From Thermoleophilia bacterium SCSIO 60948 (GTDB lineage: Bacteria > Actinomycetota > Thermoleophilia > Solirubrobacterales > 70-9), in NCBI GenBank assembly GCA_021496505.1, contig CP053031.1, positions 2,162,001 through 2,226,000 on the forward strand: a stretch of 64,000 nt of DNA. The letters run 5' to 3'. Shown here piece after piece: positions 6,929-14,441 of the stretch; position 1 is the stretch's first letter, and every line of letters starts with the position of its first letter. Made by a program: the position numbers and the translations under genes. The notes under the pieces were generated by a model. It was not told where the DNA came from, searched no databases, and saw only the letters and a program-made list of their open reading frames with translations.

Positions 6929-9016
6929 TCAGCCCACCAGCCGGACCTCGAGAATCTGCGGCAGGCCGCCCGCGCCGAGCGAGGTCGACGCGCCCGAGCC
7001 GCCCATCAGGCCGAGGATCCGCGTGACGTAATCCTGGGTCTCGGGGTACGGCGGGATGCAGTCGCAGCCCTCGACCGCGCCGGGACCCGCGTTGTAGGCG
7101 GCGAGCGCGAGCTCGACCGAGCCGAACTGGCCGAGCAGGTCGCGCATGAGGCGGGCCTGCGCGTCGATCGCCTGTGCGGCGTCGAACGGATCGCGGAGTC
7201 CCATCGCGGCCGCCGTCCCGGGCATGAACTGGGCGATGCCCTGGGCCCCCGCCGGTGAGGTGGCGTACGGGTTGAAGCCCGACTCGGCCATCAGCTGGGC
7301 CGAGAGCAGCGTCCCTGAGACGTCGTGTCGCGCAGCCGCCCCGGCGATCAGGTCGCGGTAGCGGGCGGGAACGAACTCGGGCAGAGCTCCGCCTCCTCGC
7401 GCGCCCTCGCCCGAACGGCTGCGCGGCGCCGCGGCGCCGCCGGCGTTCTCGCCCGCCGCGGAGCACGGCTGGGGGCCCGCGGTGTAGCCGTAATGCCAGG
7501 CCTCCCAGCTGTATCTCTGGACGAACCCGAACCTGGTCGCGTTCTGAGCCAGCCAGGTGTAGGCGCTCGATGGTCCGAGGTCGAGCTCGGTGGCACAACG
7601 ATGGAGCGACTGGCCCGGCGGCGCGACCATCCTCGGATCGGGATTGGCGTCGAACAGCGCCGCCTGCTCGGCATCGGAGCGAAAGCCAGAGTTGACCATG
7701 AGCGCGATCCCGTCCTCGTCGGCAGCCGCTGCCATACGGTCGAAAGCCGCGGCCACGTCGAGCCGCATCCCCACCCCCTGTCGCATCTCGAGCGGTCCCG
7801 AGTAGCCACCGCCCGAGGCCATCCCGGTGCGGCCGGTCTGCGCCTGGGAGAGCTGGTCACCGAGCTCGGAGAGGATCGCCGCCTCCGCTCGCGCCTCGAC
7901 CTGCTCGCCGGACTCCAGGTCGGCGACCAGCGCGACCTCGACGCGGCTCGGGGCGAACGTCAGCTTCGGGAACTCGACCCGGATCCGCCGTGGATCGGCG
8001 CCGTTTCGCTCCGCGGCCTCATAGGCCGCCGCACGCGCCCGGAGCTTGTAGCGGAGCTTCGATAGATGGAGCGGGTTCGGCAGCCCGCCGATCGTCGCGG
8101 GCACGAACAGGCGCGGCCAATCGGACTTCATCGACCGCGCGGCGGAGATCGCCGCGAGGTCTGCGGCGCGCTGGACCCGGGAGCCACCGGCGAGCGCGCC
8201 GCCGAGCGCCACCGCGGCCGCGGCCGCGAGCATGATCGCCATGACCGCGGCGAGGGCGAGCGGCATGACCTGGCCCCGGTCGTCGCCCGCTCGCCCGAGC
8301 AGGCGTCGCCCCTCCGCCAGCGGCCTCACGACCCGCGCTAGGAGCGGGACCTCGGGCTCTCGCCGCACCGCGGTGCCCCGAGGCGACGCCGTCACCGCCG
8401 GCACCGCGGTGCCGCGCTCGAGCTCGGCCGAGGCACCGAGCACGGATCCGATGTCGCGGGCGACCCGCCGGATGCGCCTGCCGGCCTCGCCCCCGACCTC
8501 GAGGCCGGCGCGGGCCCTGCGGACCGGGACCGCACCGCTGAACGGACGTACGAGCTTCACCAGGCGTCCCGCGGCATGGTGCTCGGCGACCGCGAGGCGC
8601 GCCAACGGACCGCGTGCGTGGTGATCGGCCGCCATCACCACCGCGCCGACTCCGAGTGCGTCGGCCAAGGGTGTCGTCAGGGGCGCGGGTGCCGCGAGGA
8701 CGATCACCCCGACCCCGCGCGCGGCCGCGATCAATTCCTCGAGATCGTCCCCGAGCTCGTCGCCGCCGAGAGCGACCCTGCAGACGCGCCCCCGTGCCGC
8801 GACGCGCTCGGGGCGTTCGAGCGCGGAGATCGCCGTCTCGCACTCGCGCGCGGCTGCGGACGCGAGCATCGTCGGTCCACGTGGCGTCCCGTCGATCGCG
8901 ACGACGAGAGCGCCGTCGCCGGCCCACTCGGACGCGCAGGCGGTCGCCAGGGCGCACGCCAAGGGCTCGGGGTCCTCGCCGGCGCTCAGGCCGCTCGCGA
9001 CGAGAACGGGGATCAC
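6929..9016 (-). CDS. TadG-like / VanY carboxypeptidase / lytic transglycosylase fusion protein
   Basis: This 695-residue protein has three recognisable parts. Residues about 246-292 look like the N-terminus of TadG (DRGQVMPLALAAVMA, one membrane segment, then SRVQRAADLAAISAAR). Residues about 430-512 match a VanY/D-Ala-D-Ala carboxypeptidase (SGFRSDAEQ, HRCATELDLG, WEAWHYGY zinc ligands). Residues about 560-670 are a lytic transglycosylase domain (AESGFNPYATSPAGAQGIAQFMPGT, ALAAYNAGPGAVE). The first 170 residues are an unrecognised alanine-rich domain. The GTG at 9016 overlaps the preceding TadE stop (GTGA); a TTG ten codons further upstream is less likely. It probably cuts peptidoglycan at both peptide and glycan bonds, tethered to the membrane. 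Confidence 0.82.
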   Translation of the reverse strand: MIPVLVASGLSAGEDPEPLACALATACASEWAGDGALVVAIDGTPRGPTMLASAAARECETAISALERPERVAARGRVCRVALGGDELGDDLEELIAAARGVGVIVLAAPAPLTTPLADALGVGAVVMAADHHARGPLARLAVAEHHAAGRLVKLVRPFSGAVPVRRARAGLEVGGEAGRRIRRVARDIGSVLGASAELERGTAVPAVTASPRGTAVRREPEVPLLARVVRPLAEGRRLLGRAGDDRGQVMPLALAAVMAIMLAAAAAVALGGALAGGSRVQRAADLAAISAARSMKSDWPRLFVPATIGGLPNPLHLSKLRYKLRARAAAYEAAERNGADPRRIRVEFPKLTFAPSRVEVALVADLESGEQVEARAEAAILSELGDQLSQAQTGRTGMASGGGYSGPLEMRQGVGMRLDVAAAFDRMAAAADEDGIALMVNSGFRSDAEQAALFDANPDPRMVAPPGQSLHRCATELDLGPSSAYTWLAQNATRFGFVQRYSWEAWHYGYTAGPQPCSAAGENAGGAAAPRSRSGEGARGGGALPEFVPARYRDLIAGAAARHDVSGTLLSAQLMAESGFNPYATSPAGAQGIAQFMPGTAAAMGLRDPFDAAQAIDAQARLMRDLLGQFGSVELALAAYNAGPGAVEGCDCIPPYPETQDYVTRILGLMGGSGASTSLGAGGLPQILEVRLVG

Positions 9017-9378
9017 GGCAGCAGGCTCCCGTCGGGGCGTGCCCAAGCCGTCGCTTCGACGGCCAGGGCGTCACCGAGGCCGGGAACGATCGACGGCGGC
9101 TCGAGCCGCAGCCTCACCTCTCCCCCGTCGGCCTCTATCTCGGCGCCCTCGCGCGCCCACCCGGGGAGCGAGGAGCGCACCGCGGCCTCGGGCTCTCCTC
9201 CGCCCGCCGCGGCGAGCGCGCCCGCCTCGACCGCCGAGTCGGCGTGGCTCCAGGAGAGGCCCGCCAGCGCCATCTGGAGCCCGATCAGCCCGGCGAGCAG
9301 CAGCGCCGGGACGACTGCGATGAGCTCGACGCTGGCCTGACCGCCCTCGCCGCACCGGATCGACACCCGCCCGCTCAC
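9013..9378 (-). CDS. TadE-like pilus assembly protein (second copy)
   Basis: This 121-residue protein has a short N-terminus and then the TadE pattern GEGGQASVELIAVVPALLLAGLIGLQ, where the glutamate inside the hydrophobic helix is the pseudopilin-type hallmark. The rest is an alanine-rich helix and a small beta-rich tail. TadE pseudopilins support assembly or secretion through Tad machineries; no TadA, B or C genes are present in the window. The start is the GTG at 9378, overlapping the stop of the first tadE (GTGA). The longer frame back to 9600 lies inside that gene and is rejected. It is coupled to the hydrolase fusion downstream by another GTGA. Confidence 0.82.
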   Translation of the reverse strand: MSGRVSIRCGEGGQASVELIAVVPALLLAGLIGLQMALAGLSWSHADSAVEAGALAAAGGGEPEAAVRSSLPGWAREGAEIEADGGEVRLRLEPPSIVPGLGDALAVEATAWARPDGSLLP

Positions 9379-9728
9379 AGGCCGGCCCCGGGCGCGAGGC
9401 CCGCCGAGCCGCTGATCGACAGGTCCGGAAGCCCTGGGACGAGCGTCGGGGCCACGACCGTGACATCGACCTGAGCGCCCGAGTCGACCTCGGCCCCGTC
9501 TCGCAGGAGCGTCGGCAGCGCGGCCCGCGCGACGGCCTCCGGATCGTCGCCGACGAGCTGCGCCCGCGCGCCCGCCTTGGCGGCCTCCGATGCGCTCCAC
9601 GCCGTCCAGCCCGCGACCCCGAGCTGGATCGCGACGAGGGTGGCGAGGATCAGCGCCGGGAAGATGGCGACGAACTCGGCTGCTGCCTGTCCTCGCTCCT
9701 CACCCCACGCCGCAGACCGCATAGCCAT
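9375..9728 (-). CDS. TadE-like pilus assembly protein (first copy)
   Basis: This is a 117-residue TadE-like protein with the diagnostic EERGQAAAEFVAIFPALILA segment: glycine, then an acidic residue at the fifth position of the hydrophobic helix, as in type IV pilin-like proteins. It is followed by a helical region and a small domain ending PDLSISGSAGLAPGAGL. It is the first gene of a three-gene operon with a second TadE-like protein and the TadG-VanY-SLT fusion. The ATG at 9728 is preceded by TAGCTT and six bases, so the mRNA is probably leaderless. A second in-frame ATG lies two codons downstream. Confidence 0.82.
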   Translation of the reverse strand: MAMRSAAWGEERGQAAAEFVAIFPALILATLVAIQLGVAGWTAWSASEAAKAGARAQLVGDDPEAVARAALPTLLRDGAEVDSGAQVDVTVVAPTLVPGLPDLSISGSAGLAPGAGL

Positions 9729-9734
9729 GCGGCG

Positions 9735-9740
9735 AAGCTA
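9735..9740 (-). promoter_or_regulatory. -10-like TAGCTT, leaderless start of the tadE operon
   Basis: TAGCTT, six bases, ATG on the minus strand. It matches the spacing seen at many other first genes in the window. Confidence 0.5.
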
Positions 9741-9868
9741 CGTTCGCGCGGCGCGCGCGTGGGACGCGCAGGGCGCCGGAAACGTGCCGGATCAGTTCGC
9801 GAACTCGAACGCCACCATGATCCCCGCCGCCGCGCCAGCGGCCGGCGCGCGGTCGCGGTCCGGGTCGC

Positions 9869-10222
9869 TCAGTAGGACGCTCGCGCCGCCGTCCAGACGC
9901 GATAGAGCGCGTAGACGGCGCCGCCGACCGCGATCAGCCAGAGCAGCAGCCCCGGGCCGGTCGAGAACAGCTGGTCGGTCCCGGCGATCATCAGGACGAG
10001 GACGCCGAGCGCGGTCACGAGCATCGCCCGCTGCCCATCGGTCAGCGTCATCAACGTGAAGCTCTGCTGCCGGTAGAACGTGTACGCCCCCAGCCCGAGC
10101 GCGGCCAGGAAGCCGATCGTGATCAGCGTCAACAACGCGTCGGCGGCGTTGGAGCCTCCCGGCACTACCGCGACGAAGAACGCCAGGACCATGAGGATCG
10201 CGATGTTGCGAGCCGCGCGCAT
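9869..10222 (-). CDS. Small membrane protein of unknown function
   Basis: This 117-residue protein has four predicted membrane helices (ILMVLAFFVAVV; LLTLITIGFLAALGLGAYTFY; MLVTALGVLVLMIAG; LLLWLIAVGGAVYALY) and a short cytoplasmic loop YRQQSFTLMTLTDGQR. I recognise no family. Codon use and third-position GC match the neighbours. The ATG at 10222 has both an upstream TAGCCT nine bases away and a GGAGG ribosome-binding site, so the real leader is ambiguous. It stands alone between the tadE operon and the phosphate transport operon, all on the same strand. Confidence 0.7.
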   Translation of the reverse strand: MRAARNIAILMVLAFFVAVVPGGSNAADALLTLITIGFLAALGLGAYTFYRQQSFTLMTLTDGQRAMLVTALGVLVLMIAGTDQLFSTGPGLLLWLIAVGGAVYALYRVWTAARASY

Positions 10223-10259
10223 CGGCCTCCGAGGCTACCGCCCGCCCGGTCGCGGGTGG

Positions 10260-10505
10260 CTAGCTCGCCATCACGATGACGCCGAAAACGATCGCTGCGA
10301 TCCAGACCGCCGAGGACACGACCCCGATCGCGCCGAACAGGAACGCCTCCGGCAGCCTCTCCTCGCGGCTCAGGTCCGCCATCCTGGTGAAGCCGAGGAT
10401 CGTGATCGAGAAGGCGAGCGTGACGCCGAGCCCCGCGATCACCGCCGCGACGACCGTCTCCCAGAGCGGCTTGATGTCGATCGCGGCTGTCAGCAACGCG
10501 CTCAC
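10260..10505 (-). CDS. 81-residue membrane protein at the end of the phosphate permease operon
   Basis: The GTG at 10505 overlaps the pit stop (GTGA), which fixes both the start and the reading frame within a much longer open frame. The 81-residue product has two hydrophobic segments (VVAAVIAGLGVTLAFSITILGF and AFLFGAIGVVSSAVWIAAIVFGVIVM) separated by a charged loop, DLSREERLPE. I know no named family for it. Tight coupling to pit suggests an accessory or stabilising subunit of the phosphate permease, but that is inference from position only. Similar small coupled membrane proteins occur behind other transporters in this genome segment (see 28679-28837). Confidence 0.75.
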   Translation of the reverse strand: MSALLTAAIDIKPLWETVVAAVIAGLGVTLAFSITILGFTRMADLSREERLPEAFLFGAIGVVSSAVWIAAIVFGVIVMAS

Positions 10506-11602
10506 CTCGCCGGCACCGGTGAGCCCTGGCGCGCACGCCTGACCAGGACGACGAGCAGCGCGGAAAGACCGAGGCCGGCGATCAGGACCGCCCCGATCAC
10601 GCCGCCACCCAGGAGGTCGACGACCTCGTACGACAACGCGCCGATCAGCGCGGCGGCCGGCAGCGTGAGGATCCAGGCCGTGACGATGTTGCCCGCAACG
10701 CCCCAGCGGACCGCCGACAGGCGCTTGCCGGCCCCCGCGCCCATCACGCCGCCCGAGATGACCTGGGTCGTGGAGAGCGGGAACCCGAAGTGGGTCGAGG
10801 CCATGATCACCGCAGCTCCGGCGCCCTGGGCCGAGAACCCCTGGGCGGCATCCATCTTGATGATCCGTGTCCCCATCGTCTTGATGATCCGCCAGCCGCC
10901 GGAGTAGGTGCCGAGCGCGATCGCGGTCGCCGCGCCGACGATGACCCACAGCGGCGGGTCGGACCCCGGCGCGAGGTTGCCGTTGATGATCAGCGCCAGA
11001 GCGATCACCCCCATCGTCTTCTGCGCGTCGTTCGTGCCGTGCGCCAGGGCGAGCAGGCCGCCCGAGACGACCTGGCCCATCCGGAACGAGCGCGTCACCG
11101 GCCCCGGCCGCTGACGACCGAGGACCCGATAGCAGATGACGATCGCCAGGCCGCCGACGATGAACGCGACGACCGGCGCGACGACCGCGGGGATCAGCAC
11201 CTTGCCGAGGATCCCTTCGCCGACGATGGCGCTCGGTCCCGATGCGATCAGGACCGCGCCGACGATGCCACCGATCAGCGCGTGCGACGAGCTCGAGGGC
11301 AGGCCGAAGTACCAGGTCGTCAGGTTCCACGCGATCGCCCCGACGAGCCCGGCGAAGATCACCGTGTTCGACGAGATCGCGCCGGAGTCGACGACGTCGG
11401 AGGCGACTGTCGCGGCTACCTCGAGCGAGATGAACGCCCCGGCGAAGTTGAGGATCGCCGCGTAGGCGACTGCGATCCGCGGCGCCATCGCGCGGGTCGA
11501 GATCGAGGTCGCGACGACGTTCGCGGTGTCGTGGAAACCGTTCGTGAAGTCGAACCCGAGCGCGGTGACGACGACGATCGCGAGCAGTAGCTCCTGTTCC
11601 AA
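10502..11602 (-). CDS. pit: PiT family inorganic phosphate permease
   Basis: This 366-residue transporter moves phosphate, probably as a metal-phosphate complex, in symport with H+ or Na+. Both halves carry the duplicated family signature: GFDFTNGFHDTANVVAT near residue 16 and LALAHGTNDAQKTMG near residue 185. About ten membrane helices are visible. The start is TTG at 11602 with GGGAGAGGG some eleven bases upstream. It lies 33 bases downstream of a DUF47 (PhoU-like) gene, which is the standard partner of low-affinity Pit systems, and it is overlapped by an 81-residue membrane protein gene. No Pho box was identified. Confidence 0.93.
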   Translation of the reverse strand: MEQELLLAIVVVTALGFDFTNGFHDTANVVATSISTRAMAPRIAVAYAAILNFAGAFISLEVAATVASDVVDSGAISSNTVIFAGLVGAIAWNLTTWYFGLPSSSSHALIGGIVGAVLIASGPSAIVGEGILGKVLIPAVVAPVVAFIVGGLAIVICYRVLGRQRPGPVTRSFRMGQVVSGGLLALAHGTNDAQKTMGVIALALIINGNLAPGSDPPLWVIVGAATAIALGTYSGGWRIIKTMGTRIIKMDAAQGFSAQGAGAAVIMASTHFGFPLSTTQVISGGVMGAGAGKRLSAVRWGVAGNIVTAWILTLPAAALIGALSYEVVDLLGGGVIGAVLIAGLGLSALLVVLVRRARQGSPVPAR

Positions 11603-11635
11603 AGCGGCCCGCCCTCTCCCAGCAGCCGCCCGGAC

Positions 11636-12256
11636 CTAGGCGTTCTTGATCACGATCGCTTCGAGGATGTGCGCGGCCGACTCGGTGGCGTCGATGGCAC
11701 GCTCGAGGACCGCGTAGATGTCCTTCCAGCGGATCACGATCATCGGGTCGATTCCGCCCTCGAAGAGCGATGCGACGGCGTCGCGCGAGATCCGGTCGCC
11801 CTCGTTCTCGAGCGAGTGGATCTCGATCCAGTAGGGCTCGAGGTCCTTGAACGTCGAGAGTTTGGTCAGCGCCTCGGAGAGCTGCTCGCAGGACTTGACG
11901 AGTACGCCGGCGAGCTCGAGCGCCTGGGACATCGGCGCCTCGATCTTGTAGAGGCCGAAGAAGTCCGCGCACTCCTCGATCTCGTCGACGACGTCGTCGA
12001 GCGCGGTCGCGAGACCGAAGATGTCCTCGCGGTCGAGCGGCGTGACGAAGGTCGAGTTGAGCCGCTGGGCGATGTCGTGGGTGATCCGGTCGCCCTCCTG
12101 CTCAGCGAGCAGGATCTCGCGTGCGAGGCCCTGCGAGTCGGGCCAGCCGTCGAGCATCTGCTGTAGGAGCCTCGCCGCCCGCAGGCCGTTGCGCCCCGCC
12201 TCCGCGAAGAGCTCGAAGAAGACGCGGTCCTTGGGGACGAGCGAGGGCAGCGGCAC
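11636..12256 (-). CDS. DUF47 family (PhoU-like) phosphate transport accessory protein
   Basis: This 206-residue all-helical protein is of the DUF47/YkaA family, related to PhoU. The two ExxGD(R/x) helices that bind metal are visible as LAEQEGDRITHDI and LENEGDRISRDAV. Proteins of this kind sit next to pit genes across bacteria and are thought to gate or regulate the permease. Gene order here is DUF47, pit, 81-residue membrane protein. The GTG at 12256 is preceded by TAGCTT and seven bases, so it is the first gene of a probably leaderless operon. Length and helical pattern are normal for the family. Confidence 0.9.
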   Translation of the reverse strand: MPLPSLVPKDRVFFELFAEAGRNGLRAARLLQQMLDGWPDSQGLAREILLAEQEGDRITHDIAQRLNSTFVTPLDREDIFGLATALDDVVDEIEECADFFGLYKIEAPMSQALELAGVLVKSCEQLSEALTKLSTFKDLEPYWIEIHSLENEGDRISRDAVASLFEGGIDPMIVIRWKDIYAVLERAIDATESAAHILEAIVIKNA

Positions 12257-12263
12257 GGCGCGG

Positions 12264-12269
12264 AAGCTA
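12264..12269 (-). promoter_or_regulatory. -10-like TAGCTT, leaderless start of the phosphate operon
   Basis: TAGCTT, seven bases, GTG. The expected transcription start is at or next to the start codon of the DUF47 gene. Confidence 0.5.
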
Positions 12270-12314
12270 CCAGCGACACCCGACCCCTTCGGGGCCAGGC
12301 GAACGGCGTCCGGC

Positions 12315-12593
12315 TCAGCCCAGCGCGTCGATCCGGCCGGCGAGCTCGAAGTCGGACGCGGTCAGCCCACCCTCCGAGTGACTCGTGATCCGGACCTCGA
12401 CCGTGCTCCAGGAGATCGACACGTCCGGGTGGTGGCCCATCTCCTCGGCCGGCTCGACGAGCGAGCGCACGAACTCGACCGATCCGACGAAGTCCTCGTT
12501 CTCGAACGCCTTGTGGATCGCGTCGCCGTCGCGCTCCCAGCCGTCGAGCGATCCGAGTCGCTTGCCGATCTCGTTGTCGCTGAGGAGCGCCAC
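12315..12593 (-). CDS. 4a-hydroxytetrahydrobiopterin dehydratase (pterin-4a-carbinolamine dehydratase)
   Basis: This 92-residue protein has the family motif EEMGHHPDVSISWSTVEV (histidines 54 and 55) and the ending GGLTASDFELAGRID. It dehydrates 4a-hydroxy-tetrahydropterin in pterin recycling. In bacteria without phenylalanine hydroxylase, homologues have been connected to folate or molybdopterin metabolism. Folate genes occur elsewhere in the window but not next to it. The GTG at 12593 is preceded by TAGGCT and six bases, back to back with the promoter of the divergent cobalamin-binding-like gene. The 33 bases between the two start codons hold both promoters. Confidence 0.92.
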   Translation of the reverse strand: MALLSDNEIGKRLGSLDGWERDGDAIHKAFENEDFVGSVEFVRSLVEPAEEMGHHPDVSISWSTVEVRITSHSEGGLTASDFELAGRIDALG

Positions 12594-12599
12594 GCGGTC

Positions 12600-12605
12600 A
12601 GCCTA
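12600..12605 (-). promoter_or_regulatory. -10-like TAGGCT, leaderless pterin dehydratase start
   Basis: TAGGCT, six bases, GTG on the minus strand. It lies ten bases from the opposing hexamer of the divergent gene. Confidence 0.55.
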
Positions 12606-12614
12606 GGCCACGCA

Positions 12615-12620
12615 TAAGCT
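12615..12620 (+). promoter_or_regulatory. -10-like TAAGCT, leaderless cobalamin-binding-like gene start
   Basis: TAAGCT, six bases, ATG at 12627 on the plus strand. No ribosome-binding site is visible before the ATG. Confidence 0.55.
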
Positions 12621-12626
12621 CGGTGC

Positions 12627-13541
12627 ATGCGGATCGCCAGCCTCGTCCCGTCGGCGACCGAGATCGTCGCCGAGCTCGGGCTCACCGGCGAGCTCGTCGC
12701 GGTCACCCACGAGTGCGATCACCCGCCCGGGATCGCCGCTCTCCCCCAGCTCACGCGCAGCGTGATCGAGCCCGGTCTGTCGGCCGCCGAGATCGACGCC
12801 CGTGTACTCGAGGTGACGGGTCGCGGCGAAGCGCTCTACGAGCTCGACGAGGCGAAGCTCGCCGAGCTCGAGGTCGAGCTGATCGTGACCCAGGCGCTGT
12901 GCGCGGTCTGCGCCGTGTCCTATGACGACGTCCGCGCGGTCGCCGAGCGGCTGCCGTCGCGGCCGGATGTCCTGTCGCTCGACCCGACGCGACTCGACGA
13001 GGTGTTCGAGGACGTCGTGCGGGTCGCCGACGCCGTCGGACGACGCGAGCACGGCGAGCACGTCCGCGACGTGCTGGCGGGCCGGGTCGCATCCGTCGAG
13101 CGCCCCGCGGATCGGCCGCGCATGCTCGCGCTCGAATGGCTCGACCCGCCGTACCTCGCAGGCCACTGGGTGCCCGAGATGATCTCCGCCGCCGGCGCGA
13201 CCCCGCTCGGACTCGAGCCCGGCGAGCGCTCGCGGACCGCGACCTGGGACGAGCTGCGCGGCCTCGAGCCCGAGATCGTCGTCGTCATGCCGTGCGGCCT
13301 CTACGTCGACGAGGCGACCGCGGAGGCGCGGGCCAATGGGGACCGGCTGCGCTCCCTCGGCGCGGCCGCGATCTTCGCGGTCGATGCCGCGGCCTCGTTC
13401 TCGCGCCCCGGCCCGCGGCTCGCCGACGGGGTCGAGCTGCTCGCGGCGATCGCGCGCGGTGGCGCCGGCGACGTCGCCGGCGGCGACGGGCTCGGCTGCC
13501 GCGACCTCAGCGCCGAGCTCGCTGCCGGCGCCCGCGCCTAG
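12627..13541 (+). CDS. Cobalamin-binding-like (BtuF/periplasmic-binding fold) protein, cytoplasmic
   Basis: This 304-residue protein has the PF01497 fold of vitamin B12 and siderophore binding proteins. The N-terminal pattern RIASLVPSATEIVAELGL is characteristic, followed by HECDHPP, a central CAVCAVSYDDV and a C-terminal lobe with EIVVVMPCGLYVDEA. No signal peptide or lipobox is present, so it is either cytoplasmic or not a classical transport component. Stand-alone forms like this are widespread and functionally undefined. No BtuC or BtuD gene lies nearby and no cobalamin riboswitch fits in the 33-base upstream gap. It ends tail to tail with the rhomboid gene, the two sharing the tetranucleotide CTAG. 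Confidence 0.82.
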   Translation: MRIASLVPSATEIVAELGLTGELVAVTHECDHPPGIAALPQLTRSVIEPGLSAAEIDARVLEVTGRGEALYELDEAKLAELEVELIVTQALCAVCAVSYDDVRAVAERLPSRPDVLSLDPTRLDEVFEDVVRVADAVGRREHGEHVRDVLAGRVASVERPADRPRMLALEWLDPPYLAGHWVPEMISAAGATPLGLEPGERSRTATWDELRGLEPEIVVVMPCGLYVDEATAEARANGDRLRSLGAAAIFAVDAAASFSRPGPRLADGVELLAAIARGGAGDVAGGDGLGCRDLSAELAAGARA

Positions 13542-14386
13542 CCCGCGATCGAGACCGAGACCGCGACCGTCGCCACGGCCGTGGCGACCGCGAGCGCGAT
13601 CAGCAGGGCCGCCTCGATGAGGCCCCGGTTCGGGACCCGCGAGCGCTCGAAATAGAGCAGCAGCATCGCGGCCAGCGCGCCGAGCGCGAGGCCACCGAGA
13701 TGGCCCCCGATACTGATCCCGCGACCGATGAAGGTGAAGCCGAGGTTCAGCAGGAGCAGGAACCCGATCTGCTGCGCGACCATCTCGAGCCCGCGCCGCC
13801 TCGCGATCAGGAAGCCGGCCGCGAGCAGTCCGAAGACGCCGCCCGACGCGCCGGCGGAGAACGACTCGGGCGAGATCAGGGCGACGCCGAGGCTGCCACC
13901 GAGCGCGGCGACGAAGAACAGGCCGACGAAGCGGGCCGTCCCGATGCTCGACTCGAAGTAGGCGCCGAGGAAGTAGAGGACGAGCATGTTGAGCCCGAGA
14001 TGGATGATCCCGTAGTGCAGGAAGGCGTTGGTGATGATCCGGTACCACTCGCCGTCGGCCACCAGACCGGCGTTCATCGCGCCGTTGAAGGTCAGCGTGC
14101 TGTAGCCGTTGAACAGCGTCGAGCCACTGCCGGTGGCGATCTCGCCGAGGAACGCGATGACGCAGATCGCGATCAGCGCGTAGGTACCCGGCATCGACTG
14201 TCGCGACGGGCCGCTCTGGAGACGCCGGACCTGGGTCTTCTCGCGCGCGCACTCCGGGCAGCGCATCCCGACGGGTGTCGGGATCATGCAGTCCGGGCAG
14301 ATCGGCCGGCCGCAGTTCGAGCACGCGACCCGCGTCTCGCGGTCCGGGTGGCGGTAACAGGTGGTCGCGGTCTCGATGTCGGTCAT
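13538..14386 (-). CDS. Rhomboid family intramembrane serine protease with N-terminal zinc-binding segment
   Basis: This is a 282-residue membrane protease. After a cysteine/histidine-rich cytoplasmic N-terminus (CYRHPDRETRVACSNC, then CPDC and CPEC, probably a B-box-like zinc finger), there are six or seven membrane helices. The catalytic serine is S181 in AGASGGVFG and the catalytic histidine H229 in IGGHLGGLALG; the NAFLHYGIIHLGLNM loop is also conserved. Rhomboids cleave single-pass membrane proteins within the bilayer; the substrate is unknown. This zinc-finger plus rhomboid layout is common in actinobacteria. A convergent partner gene ends on the same CTAG. No clear leaderless hexamer was seen before the ATG. 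Confidence 0.93.
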   Translation of the reverse strand: MTDIETATTCYRHPDRETRVACSNCGRPICPDCMIPTPVGMRCPECAREKTQVRRLQSGPSRQSMPGTYALIAICVIAFLGEIATGSGSTLFNGYSTLTFNGAMNAGLVADGEWYRIITNAFLHYGIIHLGLNMLVLYFLGAYFESSIGTARFVGLFFVAALGGSLGVALISPESFSAGASGGVFGLLAAGFLIARRRGLEMVAQQIGFLLLLNLGFTFIGRGISIGGHLGGLALGALAAMLLLYFERSRVPNRGLIEAALLIALAVATAVATVAVSVSIAG

Positions 14387-14441
14387 GGGCGCGAGGGGGT
14401 CCCGATGACGATACCCGGCGCCCTGCGCGGGTCCGGGGCGC

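Noticed and set aside
12594-12626. Cobalamin riboswitch before the cobalamin-binding-like gene
   Set aside because: Only 33 bases separate the divergent start codons, too few for the element.
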